From Streptomyces sp. CoH27 (GTDB taxonomy: Bacteria; Actinomycetota; Actinomycetes; Streptomycetales; Streptomycetaceae): a DNA stretch of 64,000 nucleotides. The translations under genes were made by a program, and so were the position numbers. The notes under the pieces are model-generated. The model was given only the letters and a program-made list of their open reading frames with translations. It made no database searches and was not told the origin of the DNA. The stretch lies in contig NZ_JAIQYY010000001.1 of the NCBI RefSeq assembly GCF_020181035.1, positions 1,131 through 65,130 on the forward strand. The letters run 5' to 3'. This document shows positions 1 through 8,212 of this stretch, piece after piece; positions within the stretch are counted from its first letter, which is position 1, and every line of letters begins with the position of its first letter.

Positions 1-159
1 CGCGAAGACGCGGGCATGCCCACCCCGCCGCTGGCCTCTCCAACAGGACGCGCCGGTGAGGCCAAGACCACGGTCGGCACCTGATCCTGAAGCCGGGCCG
101 ACCCGGATATCAGGCCGAACCATCGATTCGACGGGCGTCGGCGGTAGGCGCTGAACGGG

Positions 160-705
160 ACCGAGGCGCGCAGCTGATTCGCGTATTCGGCCTGGGCATC
201 TCGCTCTGTTCAGGAAACGAGGAAGTCGGCGCTGCTGGACAGTGGTGTGTACAAGGCCGCCGTCGAGGCCGGCCACGCCTCCACCGCAACCGGCTTCCGC
301 ATCCAGGCCGTGGAATGCGACGGCGATCGGCTCGTCCTTGTCGCCGAGGACGGCCACCAACGGGACCCGGTCGACAAGATCATCGTGCTCACCCGCTTCC
401 GCCCCAACCTGTCCTGACCTCTCCGAGGTCCGCCTCGGCCCCGACGAACGCTTCCAGGCACCGGCCGCTCTGACCCGCCCCGACCTTCCTCGCCATGACC
501 GGCTACGAGCAGGTCCGCTCCATCACCGCAGCCCTCGCCGCGTCGACCGCGAGGCCGCCGAACGCGTCGAACTCACCCTGCCGAGACCGGCGTATGCGAC
601 GACACCCCCGACGCCGCCCAGAGCAGCGACGGCGGAGGCTGCTGTGCGGCCCCGGCCACTCTGCAGATCGGTATCGGCGCTCCCGCCTCTTCGGGTGGCT
701 GCTGA
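160..705 (+). pseudogene. Relic of ars-type FAD/NAD(P)-dependent flavoprotein
   Basis: A broken coding sequence readable only by joining frames. About 231-416 gives GVYKAAVEAGHAS and then VDKIIVLTRFRPNLS, the shape of a flavoprotein oxidoreductase near its substrate domain. After a stop the pieces DLSEVRLGPDERFQAP and TFLAMTGYEQVRSI follow in other frames, and about 590-705 gives ETGVCDD and a Cys-rich end DGGGCCAAPATLQIG. From memory, this order matches the C-terminal half of the flavoproteins found in actinomycete arsenic loci (ArsO-like). At least two frameshifts and a deletion of roughly 35 codons are needed to explain it, so it is dead. The adjoining MFS relic is the usual partner in such loci. 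The family call is by recall and no N-terminal half is visible. Confidence 0.5.
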
Positions 706-1240
706 CCCGCCGATGGACACCGTCCAAGCCAGCGAAGCTGCGATCGGTACGGGGACCAGTCACGGCCTCGCGCCGCCTTGCCTGCGCTCCGCGCCACGCA
801 GAGCGCAGGGTAGCTTGGGCTTGGTCACCATCCCGGCCCACGCGCTCGCCCTGCGGGCCCCGTGGCCAGCGGCCCCGGCGCACCGCACCCGACACACCAG
901 CGACAGCAGGTCAGCGGCCCGCAGCCGCACCTTCCTTCTGCTCGCCGCCACCTCACCCTCAACGGCTTCGCGATGTACTCCGTCGTCACCGCCCTTGTCC
1001 CGCTCCTGACTTGAACGCGGCGCGAGGTCGACGCCGCGGCTTGGGCTCTCGGTCTCGGAGGCGCGGGCCAGACCCCGGACCGTACGCCACCGCCGTACCG
1101 GCGTCACTCTCCGCACGGCCACGCTGATCACCGCAGGTGGCGCCACCACAGACGCCCTCGCGGCATACCGCGCCATCATCGCTTCCGGGCCCACGCCAGC
1201 ACGGACGACGCGTCCCGTCTGATGGATCCAAGCCAGCTCA
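702..1240 (+). pseudogene. Relic of MFS efflux permease
   Basis: Scattered frames still spell pieces of a major-facilitator permease: VTIPAHALALRAPWPAAPA at about 822-880, LTLNGFAMYSVVTALVPLL at about 952-1008, AAWALGLGGAGQT at about 1037-1075 and ATLITAGGATTDAL at about 1119-1160. The order and spacing match the middle to late helices of one 12-TM transporter, but frameshifts and stops separate every piece and no intact start is visible. It follows the flavoprotein relic directly, so both probably came from one metalloid-resistance operon. The substrate cannot be read from what remains. Confidence 0.5.
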
Positions 1241-2101
1241 GAGACATCCTCTGCTCCCTGTGCACCAGGGACTTTTGCAGGGCAGCGGCCGGGTCCTCTG
1301 GATCAACGACCTTCTTCAGGAAACTGGTTGATCGCAACATCACGCTGGCCACAGCTGGCGTTTGACGGAAGCGCCGTGGCTATCAGCCCCCCGTCGTTTC
1401 ACCCGTCGCTGACGCTCACGGCAGTTCGCCTACGGCAGACGGCCATGACTTGAGACCTGCGCGGACACCATGTCAACGTACGGGTGCTGGCAAAACCGCA
1501 GCTCAGCGAGAGGAGGATCGAGCGCGATGGACTGCTAAGCCCGAAATCGGCAGTCGCACATCAGCACCCCTGATGCAGCCAAAAACGCGCACTCCCACAA
1601 TTTCCCGGTTTCACCAATGCTGGACTTCCCTGGACGCAACCGAAGACACTGAAGATCATGCAGTGGCCGCAGGTCACAGCATAGACCCTGTCCGCTGGCA
1701 GGATGCGTTCGAGGTCCTGATGTCCCGGATAGAGGTTCGGTTCACACGGTCGAGCCTGGCCTGCATCTGCATAGCCGTCATCCGCAGCCGGCCTCAGAGC
1801 CCACGCCTCCCAGTACACGGGCGCCCCCGGCCCGCCGCTCCCCGACAGACTCCGCGACGCTGCTGCGCGAGGCACTCGACTTGGTCCGCGACGCCGTGTA
1901 GGCCTGATTCGGGTGCAGCGCTGCCTTCCGTACCCTGGAACTCGGGGCGGTGCCGGCTCTGATCGTGCGGTCCGAAGGGCAGCCCCAATAGCATGCGAAG
2001 GTGGTCGGCAAGGGTGCCGGTGGCCCTGCCCGAAGCTGCACTGCCAGGAGTCCGTCCGGGACACACCGGCACACTCTGCGACCGGAGCCGTACGTCCTTC
2101 T
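1241..2101. other. No recognisable gene (decayed intergenic stretch)
   Basis: I find no frame here with a credible start, ribosome site and recognisable protein. Short open frames exist on both strands but their composition shifts between frames and none resembles a family I know. It may continue the decay of the upstream locus. Confidence 0.5.
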
Positions 2102-2314
2102 CTACTCGCTGTAGGGAACGATGTGTTCGCCTGTGGCGTCGATTCTGTGCTTCCCGGTCGCCAGCTCACGTACGAGTTCTTCGTCTACTTCCATCTCCAG
2201 CACAGACTCCCCTTTGCCGCTCAGCACCGTTACCCGTGCATCGGGTGCGGGGCGCGCTACTGACACAATGCGACCGACCTCATCGTGCACGATCTTGACC
2301 TTCACAGTCGACAT
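2102..2314 (-). CDS. Small conserved-looking hypothetical protein (70 aa)
   Basis: Product unrecognised. The ATG start follows a strong ribosome site (GGAAGGCGGAGGG, 5 nt away). The protein is small, acidic and without a signal peptide or membrane segment; it alternates short hydrophobic stretches (VKVKIVHDEVGRIVSVARP, EHIVPYSE at the end), which suggests a compact beta-rich fold. It lies 30 nt downstream of the 92-codon gene on the same strand, so the two are probably one transcript and may act together. The whole pair sits in an otherwise decayed stretch, which suggests the pair is kept by selection or arrived recently. No function is assigned. Confidence 0.6.
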   Translation of the reverse strand: MSTVKVKIVHDEVGRIVSVARPAPDARVTVLSGKGESVLEMEVDEELVRELATGKHRIDATGEHIVPYSE

Positions 2315-2344
2315 GATCGCCCTCCGCCTTCCGGAGATCCACGT

Positions 2345-2623
2345 TCACAGGGAATCGACTTGCGCGATTACGTGCACGTCGCATGAGTTAAACGGCGCGT
2401 TGTTCTGTATGTAGAACTTGTAGGCTTTCGTGCCATCGACGTGCTCAAACGACTCGCCTTGCGTGAGTGTCGCGTGTCCCAGCGGATTGGGCACGCCTTC
2501 GCCCTGCCCCGGGAAGACTATGATGCTGTACACGACTGATTGATTGGAATCCCAGCCGTGATTGAACCATGAGAGGGAGCCGTTGGCGGCTATGGTGGCC
2601 CACCCTATGTCTACCGCTGACAT
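2345..2623 (-). CDS. Small hypothetical protein, lower-GC, first gene of a two-gene operon
   Basis: Product unrecognised, 92 aa. I chose the internal ATG because GAGAGG and GGGG lie just before it; a frame extended to 2773 exists but its extra 50 residues look non-coding. The protein begins MSAVDIGWATIAANG and is rich in aromatic, Gly, Asn and Ser residues (SWFNHGWDSNQ), with many short beta-like stretches and no signal peptide. It resembles a small beta-sandwich, possibly a binding or immunity-like protein, but that is only an impression. Base composition is clearly less GC-rich than neighbours, a sign of transfer. The 70-aa gene follows after 30 nt. Confidence 0.55.
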   Translation of the reverse strand: MSAVDIGWATIAANGSLSWFNHGWDSNQSVVYSIIVFPGQGEGVPNPLGHATLTQGESFEHVDGTKAYKFYIQNNAPFNSCDVHVIAQVDSL

Positions 2624-2919
2624 TTTCCCCAACCTCTCCGAGAGAGCTCTCGGTTGACCATTAAAACGCCCAGGAAGGTAACACCTTCCGAAAACGGCTG
2701 CCCGGCGCCACATATCGTGGGTCCATTGCATGCTCGCCTCTATGGCGGTGACTCCTCTACCGCCGAGCGGCAACCCCCATACCTTCCTCCATGGTTACTC
2801 CAGATGCAGGGCTACGCCACTTGGGGTTTCTGACCTGATTGGAATCTGGAAGAACTCCTCTTCTCTCGACAAGCCCTGCACCATATCCGAGACACCACGT
2901 TCGCCGAGGACGCCTCCCG

Positions 2920-3200
2920 ACTGCGCGGAGGCAACACCCCCCGCGCCGGTCCCCCGGTGAGAGAGCATGACGTTCGCCGGTTTGATGTCCCGGAGGACGA
3001 TGCCGTGGCGGCGGACATGATCGAGCGCCTCCACCACTCCGGCGGTGAGTTCCAGGGCGTGCTCGGGTCCGGTGTGGTCGCCCGCGTCGTGGACGGCGAC
3101 GACGGACGGGAGCCCCAAACAGGGCCGCCGAGACGACCTCACGGCGGAAACGCGCCCAGACCCAGGACCTGTTCCGGCCGGTAGCGTCCGCCCAGACGAT
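2920..3200 (-). pseudogene. Relic of Hanks-type Ser/Thr protein kinase
   Basis: A minus-strand frame reads VAVHDAGDHTGPEHALELTA and then VVEALDHVRRHGIVLRDIKPANVML, the catalytic-loop region of actinomycete PknB-like kinases. The Lys-pro-Ala-Asn (KPAN) part is intact but the HRD motif has become LRD, and no glycine loop, VAIK lysine or DFG is found in register. Sequence after VML is unrelated. It is therefore a fragment of about 55 codons of a kinase gene rather than a working enzyme. The larger open frame around it (2795-3265) is chance extension. Confidence 0.6.
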
Positions 3201-3334
3201 GTGAACGATCCAGGGTGCTCCCCCTCGTTGCCGACGTCCGCCGAGGCGCTGTAGGGGCGGTTCATGTGGGATCTCTGTGATCCGGGCAGACCCTGTTGCG
3301 GTGCCTTTGCCGAAAGTCGCTGGGTACGCCGATT

Positions 3335-3349
3335 CCTACGTAATGTAGG
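3335..3349. promoter_or_regulatory. Palindrome, candidate operator upstream of the glycosyltransferase gene
   Basis: CCTAC-GTAAT-GTAGG, an inverted repeat about 83 bp before the preferred TTG start at 3432. The extended form TCCTACGTAATGTAGGA differs at only two positions from the core of the longer palindrome at 7473-7497, which lies upstream of the facing glycosyltransferase gene. Recurrence at both promoters argues for a shared regulator. Confidence 0.5.
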
Positions 3350-3431
3350 AGTTCATCGGGTGCCGCCCACCGGGTCCTCCGTTCCTCGACGGCGCGGGGT
3401 GCCTGTCACGACCGCGCGAACGGGAGCAGAG

Positions 3432-5045
3432 TTGTCCAGCGAGAACGACGGGGCGGTTACGGTGGTGGTCATCGCCTACAACGACGTGGAGCACGTCGCG
3501 GAAGCGGTGGCCTCGGCTCTCGCACAGGGCGATGTGGTCGGCGAGGTCGTCGTCGTGGACGACGCTTCCACCGACGGGACAGCTCACCTACTGGGACAGC
3601 TCGCAGCCACCGAGCCGCGCGTGCGCGTCGTACACCGTGCGGTCAACAGCGGCGGCTGCGGCACCCCGCGCAACGACGGTATCGACGCGGCCCGCCACCC
3701 ATGGCTCGTCTTCCTCGACAGCGACGATGTGCTTCCGCCGAAGGCTGTGGACACGCTCCTCGCCGTCGCGCTCCGGCATGGCGCCGATGTGACGGCAGGC
3801 CTGTGCGTTCGGCGCGAGCTGCCCGGCGGACGTGAGATCCCCTGGCAGGAACACTTGTTCACGACGGAGTCGGTGCACGACGGGGTGGCCGGGCGCCCGC
3901 AGACACTGTGGGACACGCTGTCGGTGAACAAGATCTATCGCCGTGACTTCCTGCTGTCCCGGCGGATCCGATTCCCCGACGGCGCGGCGCACTACGAGGA
4001 CTTCGTGTTCACCGCGCGGGTCTACGCGGCCGGGCCACGCTTCGCCGTCACTCCCGAAACCGTCTACATCTGGCATGTGCGCTATGGCACCGGCCGGGCG
4101 TCGATCTCGCTGCGCCGGGACCGGATCCAGAACTGGCAGGACCGGGTCACCGCCCATCAGCAGGTGGTGGAGATCATGCGGGACAGCGGCGACCAGGATC
4201 TGCTGATCGCCGCGCAGACCAAGTTCCTGGAGTTCGATCTCGCCGTTTACCTGAGCGAACTGCCGCAGCGTACGCCGGAGTACCAGGACGTCTGGTGGCG
4301 GATCACCCGCGAGCACGTGGGCGCCTTCGAGGCGGAGGCCGTGCGCCGGGCCACTCTCGCCGCCCGTTGGCGCACTGAGGTGCTGCTCGGACGCGAGCGA
4401 CATGCCGTGGACATCCGGCGGCTCGCCGAGCTGGCGGCCGACCCGCCGCGGCTGACGCCGCCGTACGCCGGAGACGCGCGGCGACCGCTGTGGGACGAGG
4501 CGGATTCCATGCCCGAGGGAACAGGCGAGATCGTGCTCGACGGTCTTGCCGACGCCCCTGTCGCACTGCTGCCCTTCTACGTCCTCGGGAACGTCGGTGC
4601 GGGCCGCCGACTCGTGCTCGAACTCCGACTGGCCGACCTCTACGGCAGGACCGCGCACGCCGGCCCGGAGCGGGCGACCGTCGAGTTGCGGCACCGGGTG
4701 ACGGGCGCGGCACACCGGTACGAGGCCGAGTGGGACGCCGAGCCGGACGGACACGGCTGGCGTGCCGTCATCACCGCGGACGTGGCGCCGCTCTGTGAAG
4801 GCGGCACGATCACCACCTGGGATGCCTGGGTGATCCTGACCTTCCGGGACGGCGAGTCGGCCACGAGGCCACTTCGTGCGGGATCCGGCCTCAGGCGGCT
4901 GGTGCGGATGGGCCGTCGGGGACGGGTGCTGTTGCTCCAGCCGTACGCCACCAACAGCGGCTGCCTCGCCGTGCGTGTCGCGGATGGCCTTTCCGGGGTG
5001 CGCCGCGTCGTCGCGGGACGGGTCGCCCGCCGCGTGCGGAGTTGA
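3432..5045 (+). CDS. Family 2 glycosyltransferase, wall-polymer type
   Basis: Transfers a sugar from a nucleotide-sugar donor, most likely onto a wall or surface polymer. The GT2 fold is clear at residues 10-230: VVVIAYND, then VVVDDASTDGT (donor site) and FLDSDD at 94-99 (metal-binding DxD region). Residues beyond about 330 form an extra C-terminal domain I cannot name. No signal peptide or clear membrane segment, so it probably acts at the cytoplasmic face. I prefer the TTG at 3432 because GGGAG lies 5 nt before it; GTG at 3399 and ATG at 3264 are longer options without a good ribosome site. It converges on a TagF-like gene with only 12 bp between, and both have a related palindrome upstream, so they probably serve one pathway. 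Confidence 0.8.
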   Translation: MSSENDGAVTVVVIAYNDVEHVAEAVASALAQGDVVGEVVVVDDASTDGTAHLLGQLAATEPRVRVVHRAVNSGGCGTPRNDGIDAARHPWLVFLDSDDVLPPKAVDTLLAVALRHGADVTAGLCVRRELPGGREIPWQEHLFTTESVHDGVAGRPQTLWDTLSVNKIYRRDFLLSRRIRFPDGAAHYEDFVFTARVYAAGPRFAVTPETVYIWHVRYGTGRASISLRRDRIQNWQDRVTAHQQVVEIMRDSGDQDLLIAAQTKFLEFDLAVYLSELPQRTPEYQDVWWRITREHVGAFEAEAVRRATLAARWRTEVLLGRERHAVDIRRLAELAADPPRLTPPYAGDARRPLWDEADSMPEGTGEIVLDGLADAPVALLPFYVLGNVGAGRRLVLELRLADLYGRTAHAGPERATVELRHRVTGAAHRYEAEWDAEPDGHGWRAVITADVAPLCEGGTITTWDAWVILTFRDGESATRPLRAGSGLRRLVRMGRRGRVLLLQPYATNSGCLAVRVADGLSGVRRVVAGRVARRVRS

Positions 5046-5063
5046 CCGGCGGCGAGGTCAACT
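5040..5063. terminator. Bidirectional hairpin between convergent glycosyltransferase genes
   Basis: AGTTGACC and GGTCAACT form an 8-bp perfect stem around an 8-nt loop. The plus-strand stop (5043-5045) and the minus-strand stop (5058-5060) sit in opposite arms of the same hairpin. No U-tract follows, as is common in Streptomyces. Confidence 0.6.
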
Positions 5064-7283
5064 GCCCGCCTGCGATGGCCGGTTCTTGTCGGCCGACTCT
5101 CCCAGGAAGACGCTGCGCACCACGCGTTCGGCCGCGTGCCCGTCGTCGTAGGGGCAGAAGCGTGCCCGAAATCCGGAGCGCCGCTTGTCCATGTGCGGCC
5201 CCGTGTACTCGCCGCTGAGGAAGACCTCGGCGAGTTGCTCCTGCGTGGTGGCGACCACTCCGGGCGCCTCGGCGAGGAGGTCGAAGTAGACGCCTCGTGC
5301 GCGGCGGTACGCCTCCCAGTCGGGCGCGTAGATCACGATCGGCCGGTCCAGGGCGGCGTAGTCGAACATCACTGAGGAGTAGTCGGTGACCAGCACGTCG
5401 GCAGCGATGCACAGGTCTTCGATCGACGGGTGGGACGAGACGTCCACGACGCCCCGCGACGGGACGGCCTGTGGGGTGTCGAAGTAGTGCGCACGCACCA
5501 GCAGGACATGATCGTCACCGAGCTGATCGGCGAACCGCTGCACGTCGAGCAGGGGCGCCGCCTGGTCCTGGTGGTCGCGGTGGGTGGGCGCATAGAGGAC
5601 GGCGGTCTGCCCAGGGGTGATGCCCAGTTCGTCCCGCACCCGGTTCACCTCGTCGAGCGAGGCGTTGACCAGCCGGTCGACGCGAGGATAGCCCGTCTGG
5701 AGCACCTCGTAGCCGCCAGGGTAGACCCTGGTGAACACCTCGGTGGTGTGCGGGTTCGGCGAGACCAGGAAGTCCCATCGCCCGCACTGCTCCACCAGCC
5801 GGTCGAAGTTCATGCCGCGTGCGGCTGCGGGATGTTCCCGCAGGTCGGTTCCCATCTTCTTCAGGGGGGTGCCGTGCTGTGTCTGCACCAGCACCGCGCC
5901 GCGCCGCTTGGGCAGCTCATAAGGGAAGTTGACGTTGTTGACCAGATACTTGGCCCGCGCCATGGTGCGCAGGCATCGAGCCGATCCGTCCACCACGTAC
6001 TCGACCCCCGGGGGGATGGATCCCGTCCGGTCCTTGGCGACCACCCACACCCCGCGGATGCCGGGCGCGAGCTCGCGGGCCTTCTCGAAGACGGCCGCGG
6101 GGTTGCAGGCGTAACCGCGGCTCCAGTAGGCGGCGTAGACGGCAAGGCTGTCGTCGACGGGAAGCAGCAGACAAGCGCGGTGGTACGCCCGCCGCAGCGC
6201 CGTCGCCGCGAGCCGGGGTGCCCGCCGCGCCGCGCCGCGCGCCCGGCCGAGGCCGGTACGAAGTGACAGACGAAGCCTGTTCACCGGTTCCAGGGCCGCG
6301 TACGCGGAGTAGGCGCCCCGCTCCACCAGCCGGTACTGCAGGCCGCGCAGCCCGGACGGGTGGGAGTAGCCGCGTGGCCGGAATCTCCGGAAGTGTTCCG
6401 ACGTCTTCCGGAAGAAGTCGCGCCGCATGTTCTCCGGCACGAGTCCGGGTGTGGCGAGCACCGTCGTCGCATGTCGTACGGTCCGGTCGAACACCGCCCT
6501 GCGGAAGGGCTCGGCGGTCTCGGCCTCACGGTCGATGAAGGCGAAGATCCGCTCGTACTGGCCGAAGAGATCGAAGTGCTTCGGGCTGGAGGTGTTGGTG
6601 ATCGCTCCCGCACGCCCGCGCCGGTAGTGGTAGCAGACACGGTCGAGCATGCCGAGCCGGCGCGCGGCGAGCAGGACGGGGTAGGTGACGGAGATGTCCT
6701 CGTAGTACCCGTGCCCGAACTCCACGTCCAGGCCCAGCAGGAAGTCGCGGCGCAGTACCCTGCCCCACGCGGTCATGATGAGGTCCAAGGTGCCCGGGCG
6801 CTCCGCGAGCGTGAACGTCTCGGGTGCGTCCCGGAAGAGAGGCGCACGCACATTGCGCTCCATGCCCCCCTCCGGGTCGAGGAGGGCGTGGTCGACGAGA
6901 AGCACGTCAGGCTCGGTCCGCTTCAGCCGCTCTGCGACCGCAGCGAGTGCCCCGTCGGCCAGCCGGTCGTCACTGTCGACGAACCACACGTAGTCGCCGC
7001 GGGCCCGAGCCAGTCCCTCGCCGCGCGCTCGGCCGAGGCCGACGTTCTGCGGCAGGTGGACCACGCGCAGCCGCTGGTCCTGGGCAGCGTACTCGTCGAG
7101 AAGGGCGCCGCTGGCGTCAGGGGAACAGTCGTCCACGGCCACGACCTCAATGCCCTGAAAGGACTGCGACGCCCCGAGGACCGAGTCGAGGCACTCCGGC
7201 AGATACTCCTGCACCTGGTAGACGGGCAGGACAATACTGATGAGTACCTCTTCGGGCGGTTGCATGGCCGGGGTGTCAGTCAT
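5058..7283 (-). CDS. Bifunctional GT2 / CDP-glycerol glycerophosphotransferase (TagF-like)
   Basis: A 741-aa two-domain enzyme of wall teichoic acid type. The N-terminal GT2 domain shows SIVLPVYQV at 16-24, VVAVDDCSPD and WFVDSDD at 100-106. The C-terminal half matches CDP-glycerol:poly(glycerophosphate) glycerophosphotransferases: QHGTPLKKMG near 468, YAPTHRD near 564 and TDYSSVMFDY near 633, the last being the signature of this family (PF04464). It should extend or decorate a polyol-phosphate chain at the inner membrane face. The start is ATG 7283; GTG 7289, 5 nt after GGAG, is equally possible. The longer frame to 7469 has no ribosome site. A palindrome lies about 190 bp upstream. Confidence 0.85.
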   Translation of the reverse strand: MTDTPAMQPPEEVLISIVLPVYQVQEYLPECLDSVLGASQSFQGIEVVAVDDCSPDASGALLDEYAAQDQRLRVVHLPQNVGLGRARGEGLARARGDYVWFVDSDDRLADGALAAVAERLKRTEPDVLLVDHALLDPEGGMERNVRAPLFRDAPETFTLAERPGTLDLIMTAWGRVLRRDFLLGLDVEFGHGYYEDISVTYPVLLAARRLGMLDRVCYHYRRGRAGAITNTSSPKHFDLFGQYERIFAFIDREAETAEPFRRAVFDRTVRHATTVLATPGLVPENMRRDFFRKTSEHFRRFRPRGYSHPSGLRGLQYRLVERGAYSAYAALEPVNRLRLSLRTGLGRARGAARRAPRLAATALRRAYHRACLLLPVDDSLAVYAAYWSRGYACNPAAVFEKARELAPGIRGVWVVAKDRTGSIPPGVEYVVDGSARCLRTMARAKYLVNNVNFPYELPKRRGAVLVQTQHGTPLKKMGTDLREHPAAARGMNFDRLVEQCGRWDFLVSPNPHTTEVFTRVYPGGYEVLQTGYPRVDRLVNASLDEVNRVRDELGITPGQTAVLYAPTHRDHQDQAAPLLDVQRFADQLGDDHVLLVRAHYFDTPQAVPSRGVVDVSSHPSIEDLCIAADVLVTDYSSVMFDYAALDRPIVIYAPDWEAYRRARGVYFDLLAEAPGVVATTQEQLAEVFLSGEYTGPHMDKRRSGFRARFCPYDDGHAAERVVRSVFLGESADKNRPSQAGS

Positions 7284-7472
7284 TACCACATGGTCTCCAG
7301 TCAAATGTCGGTGTGTCTGTGTTCCACGCCCGGCACCGATCCGATGACAGCGTTCCGCCGTACGCCTGAGGTCATGTCGCGCCACTTCGTGCCATGAAGG
7401 AACCAACCATCCTGGCCGGCGGCCCACCAAGGCGCCCTTCACAGGGGAACGCGGCTGCTCGTCTGGCACACA

Positions 7473-7497
7473 GTAGTCCTACATCATGTAGGACTAC
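7473..7497. promoter_or_regulatory. 25-bp perfect palindrome, candidate operator
   Basis: Arms GTAGTCCTACAT (7473-7484) and ATGTAGGACTAC (7486-7497) flank one C. It lies upstream of the TagF-like gene and shares its core with the palindrome at 3335-3349. The inner TACAT/ATGTA half-sites resemble those bound by BlaI/MecI/CopY-type winged-helix repressors, but no such gene is in the window. It could also fold as a hairpin in RNA. Confidence 0.5.
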
Positions 7498-7890
7498 CAG
7501 TGCAGTCGTTCGTACGGGCTCTACGACTCACCCGCCGTCCGCACTGTCGCCCGCACGAGGCGAGGCGCCACTGTGGCGGCTCCGATCGTTGACGGTTTCG
7601 CGGAATTTCTCGGCGTCGGTCGTGCAGCAGCCGACGGTCCACACCCCTCTCACGCCGGCCGACACCATCGTGCGAGTCCGCCTACTGCCGGCCACTGCCA
7701 CGGCCGGCCCGTCTGCAGCCGACTCGGCTGGGTGCCTGAGGCCCGGATGCTCACTCTCGGGTGGCGAGGAGGGACCGGTTGAGCAGTGGGCCCAGGGACG
7801 ACCGCCTCGTGGACAGCGAGCCGGTGAGAGCTGAGCCCGGATTCGCCCACGGCGACGGCTCCGCCGACCGCAACCTCGCAGTACCCGGGA
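7498..7890. other. No recognisable gene
   Basis: About 390 bp between the palindrome and the recombinase relic. Open frames occur on both strands without ribosome sites or recognisable proteins. The right part may be upstream recombinase sequence too eroded to read. Confidence 0.4.
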
Positions 7891-7894
7891 GACC

Positions 7895-8205
7895 GGGATG
7901 CTCGCCGAGCCCCGCTGCTCCGGCCGGCAGGTCTGGAACCGCCGGCGCACCGACCACCACCTGGTCGACCCCGCCGACACCACTCTCGGCCACCGTGACG
8001 TCGTGCGCTGCAACATCCCCCGCCGGGAGGCGCATCCGGACGCACCTACCTCCTGGCGGAGTTGCTGTGCTGCGGCGTCTGCGGGCGGCGCATGGAATCC
8101 CGGTGGACCCCCACCACCGTCCCGGCTACCGGTGCCGCCACGGCCACATCGGAGCCAACCGGCCCGACCCCGGCCGCGCTGCCCACGCCTGGCGGGGCTT
8201 CGGTG
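7895..8205 (+). pseudogene. Relic of large serine recombinase, C-terminal zinc-ribbon part
   Basis: Reads MLAEPRCSGRQVWNRRRTDH then LVDPADTTLGHRDVVR, the 'recombinase' domain of actinomycete large serine integrases. It then shifts frame to YLLAELLCCGVCGRRMES (zinc-ribbon Cys pair) and again to RPGYRCRHGHIGANRPDPGR (second Cys/His pair). At least two frameshifts and loss of the catalytic N-terminal domain make it inactive. It points to a former integrative element. It ends next to the 3' end of the antiporter gene, which lies on the other strand. Confidence 0.7.
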
Positions 8206-8212
8206 CAGCCCG

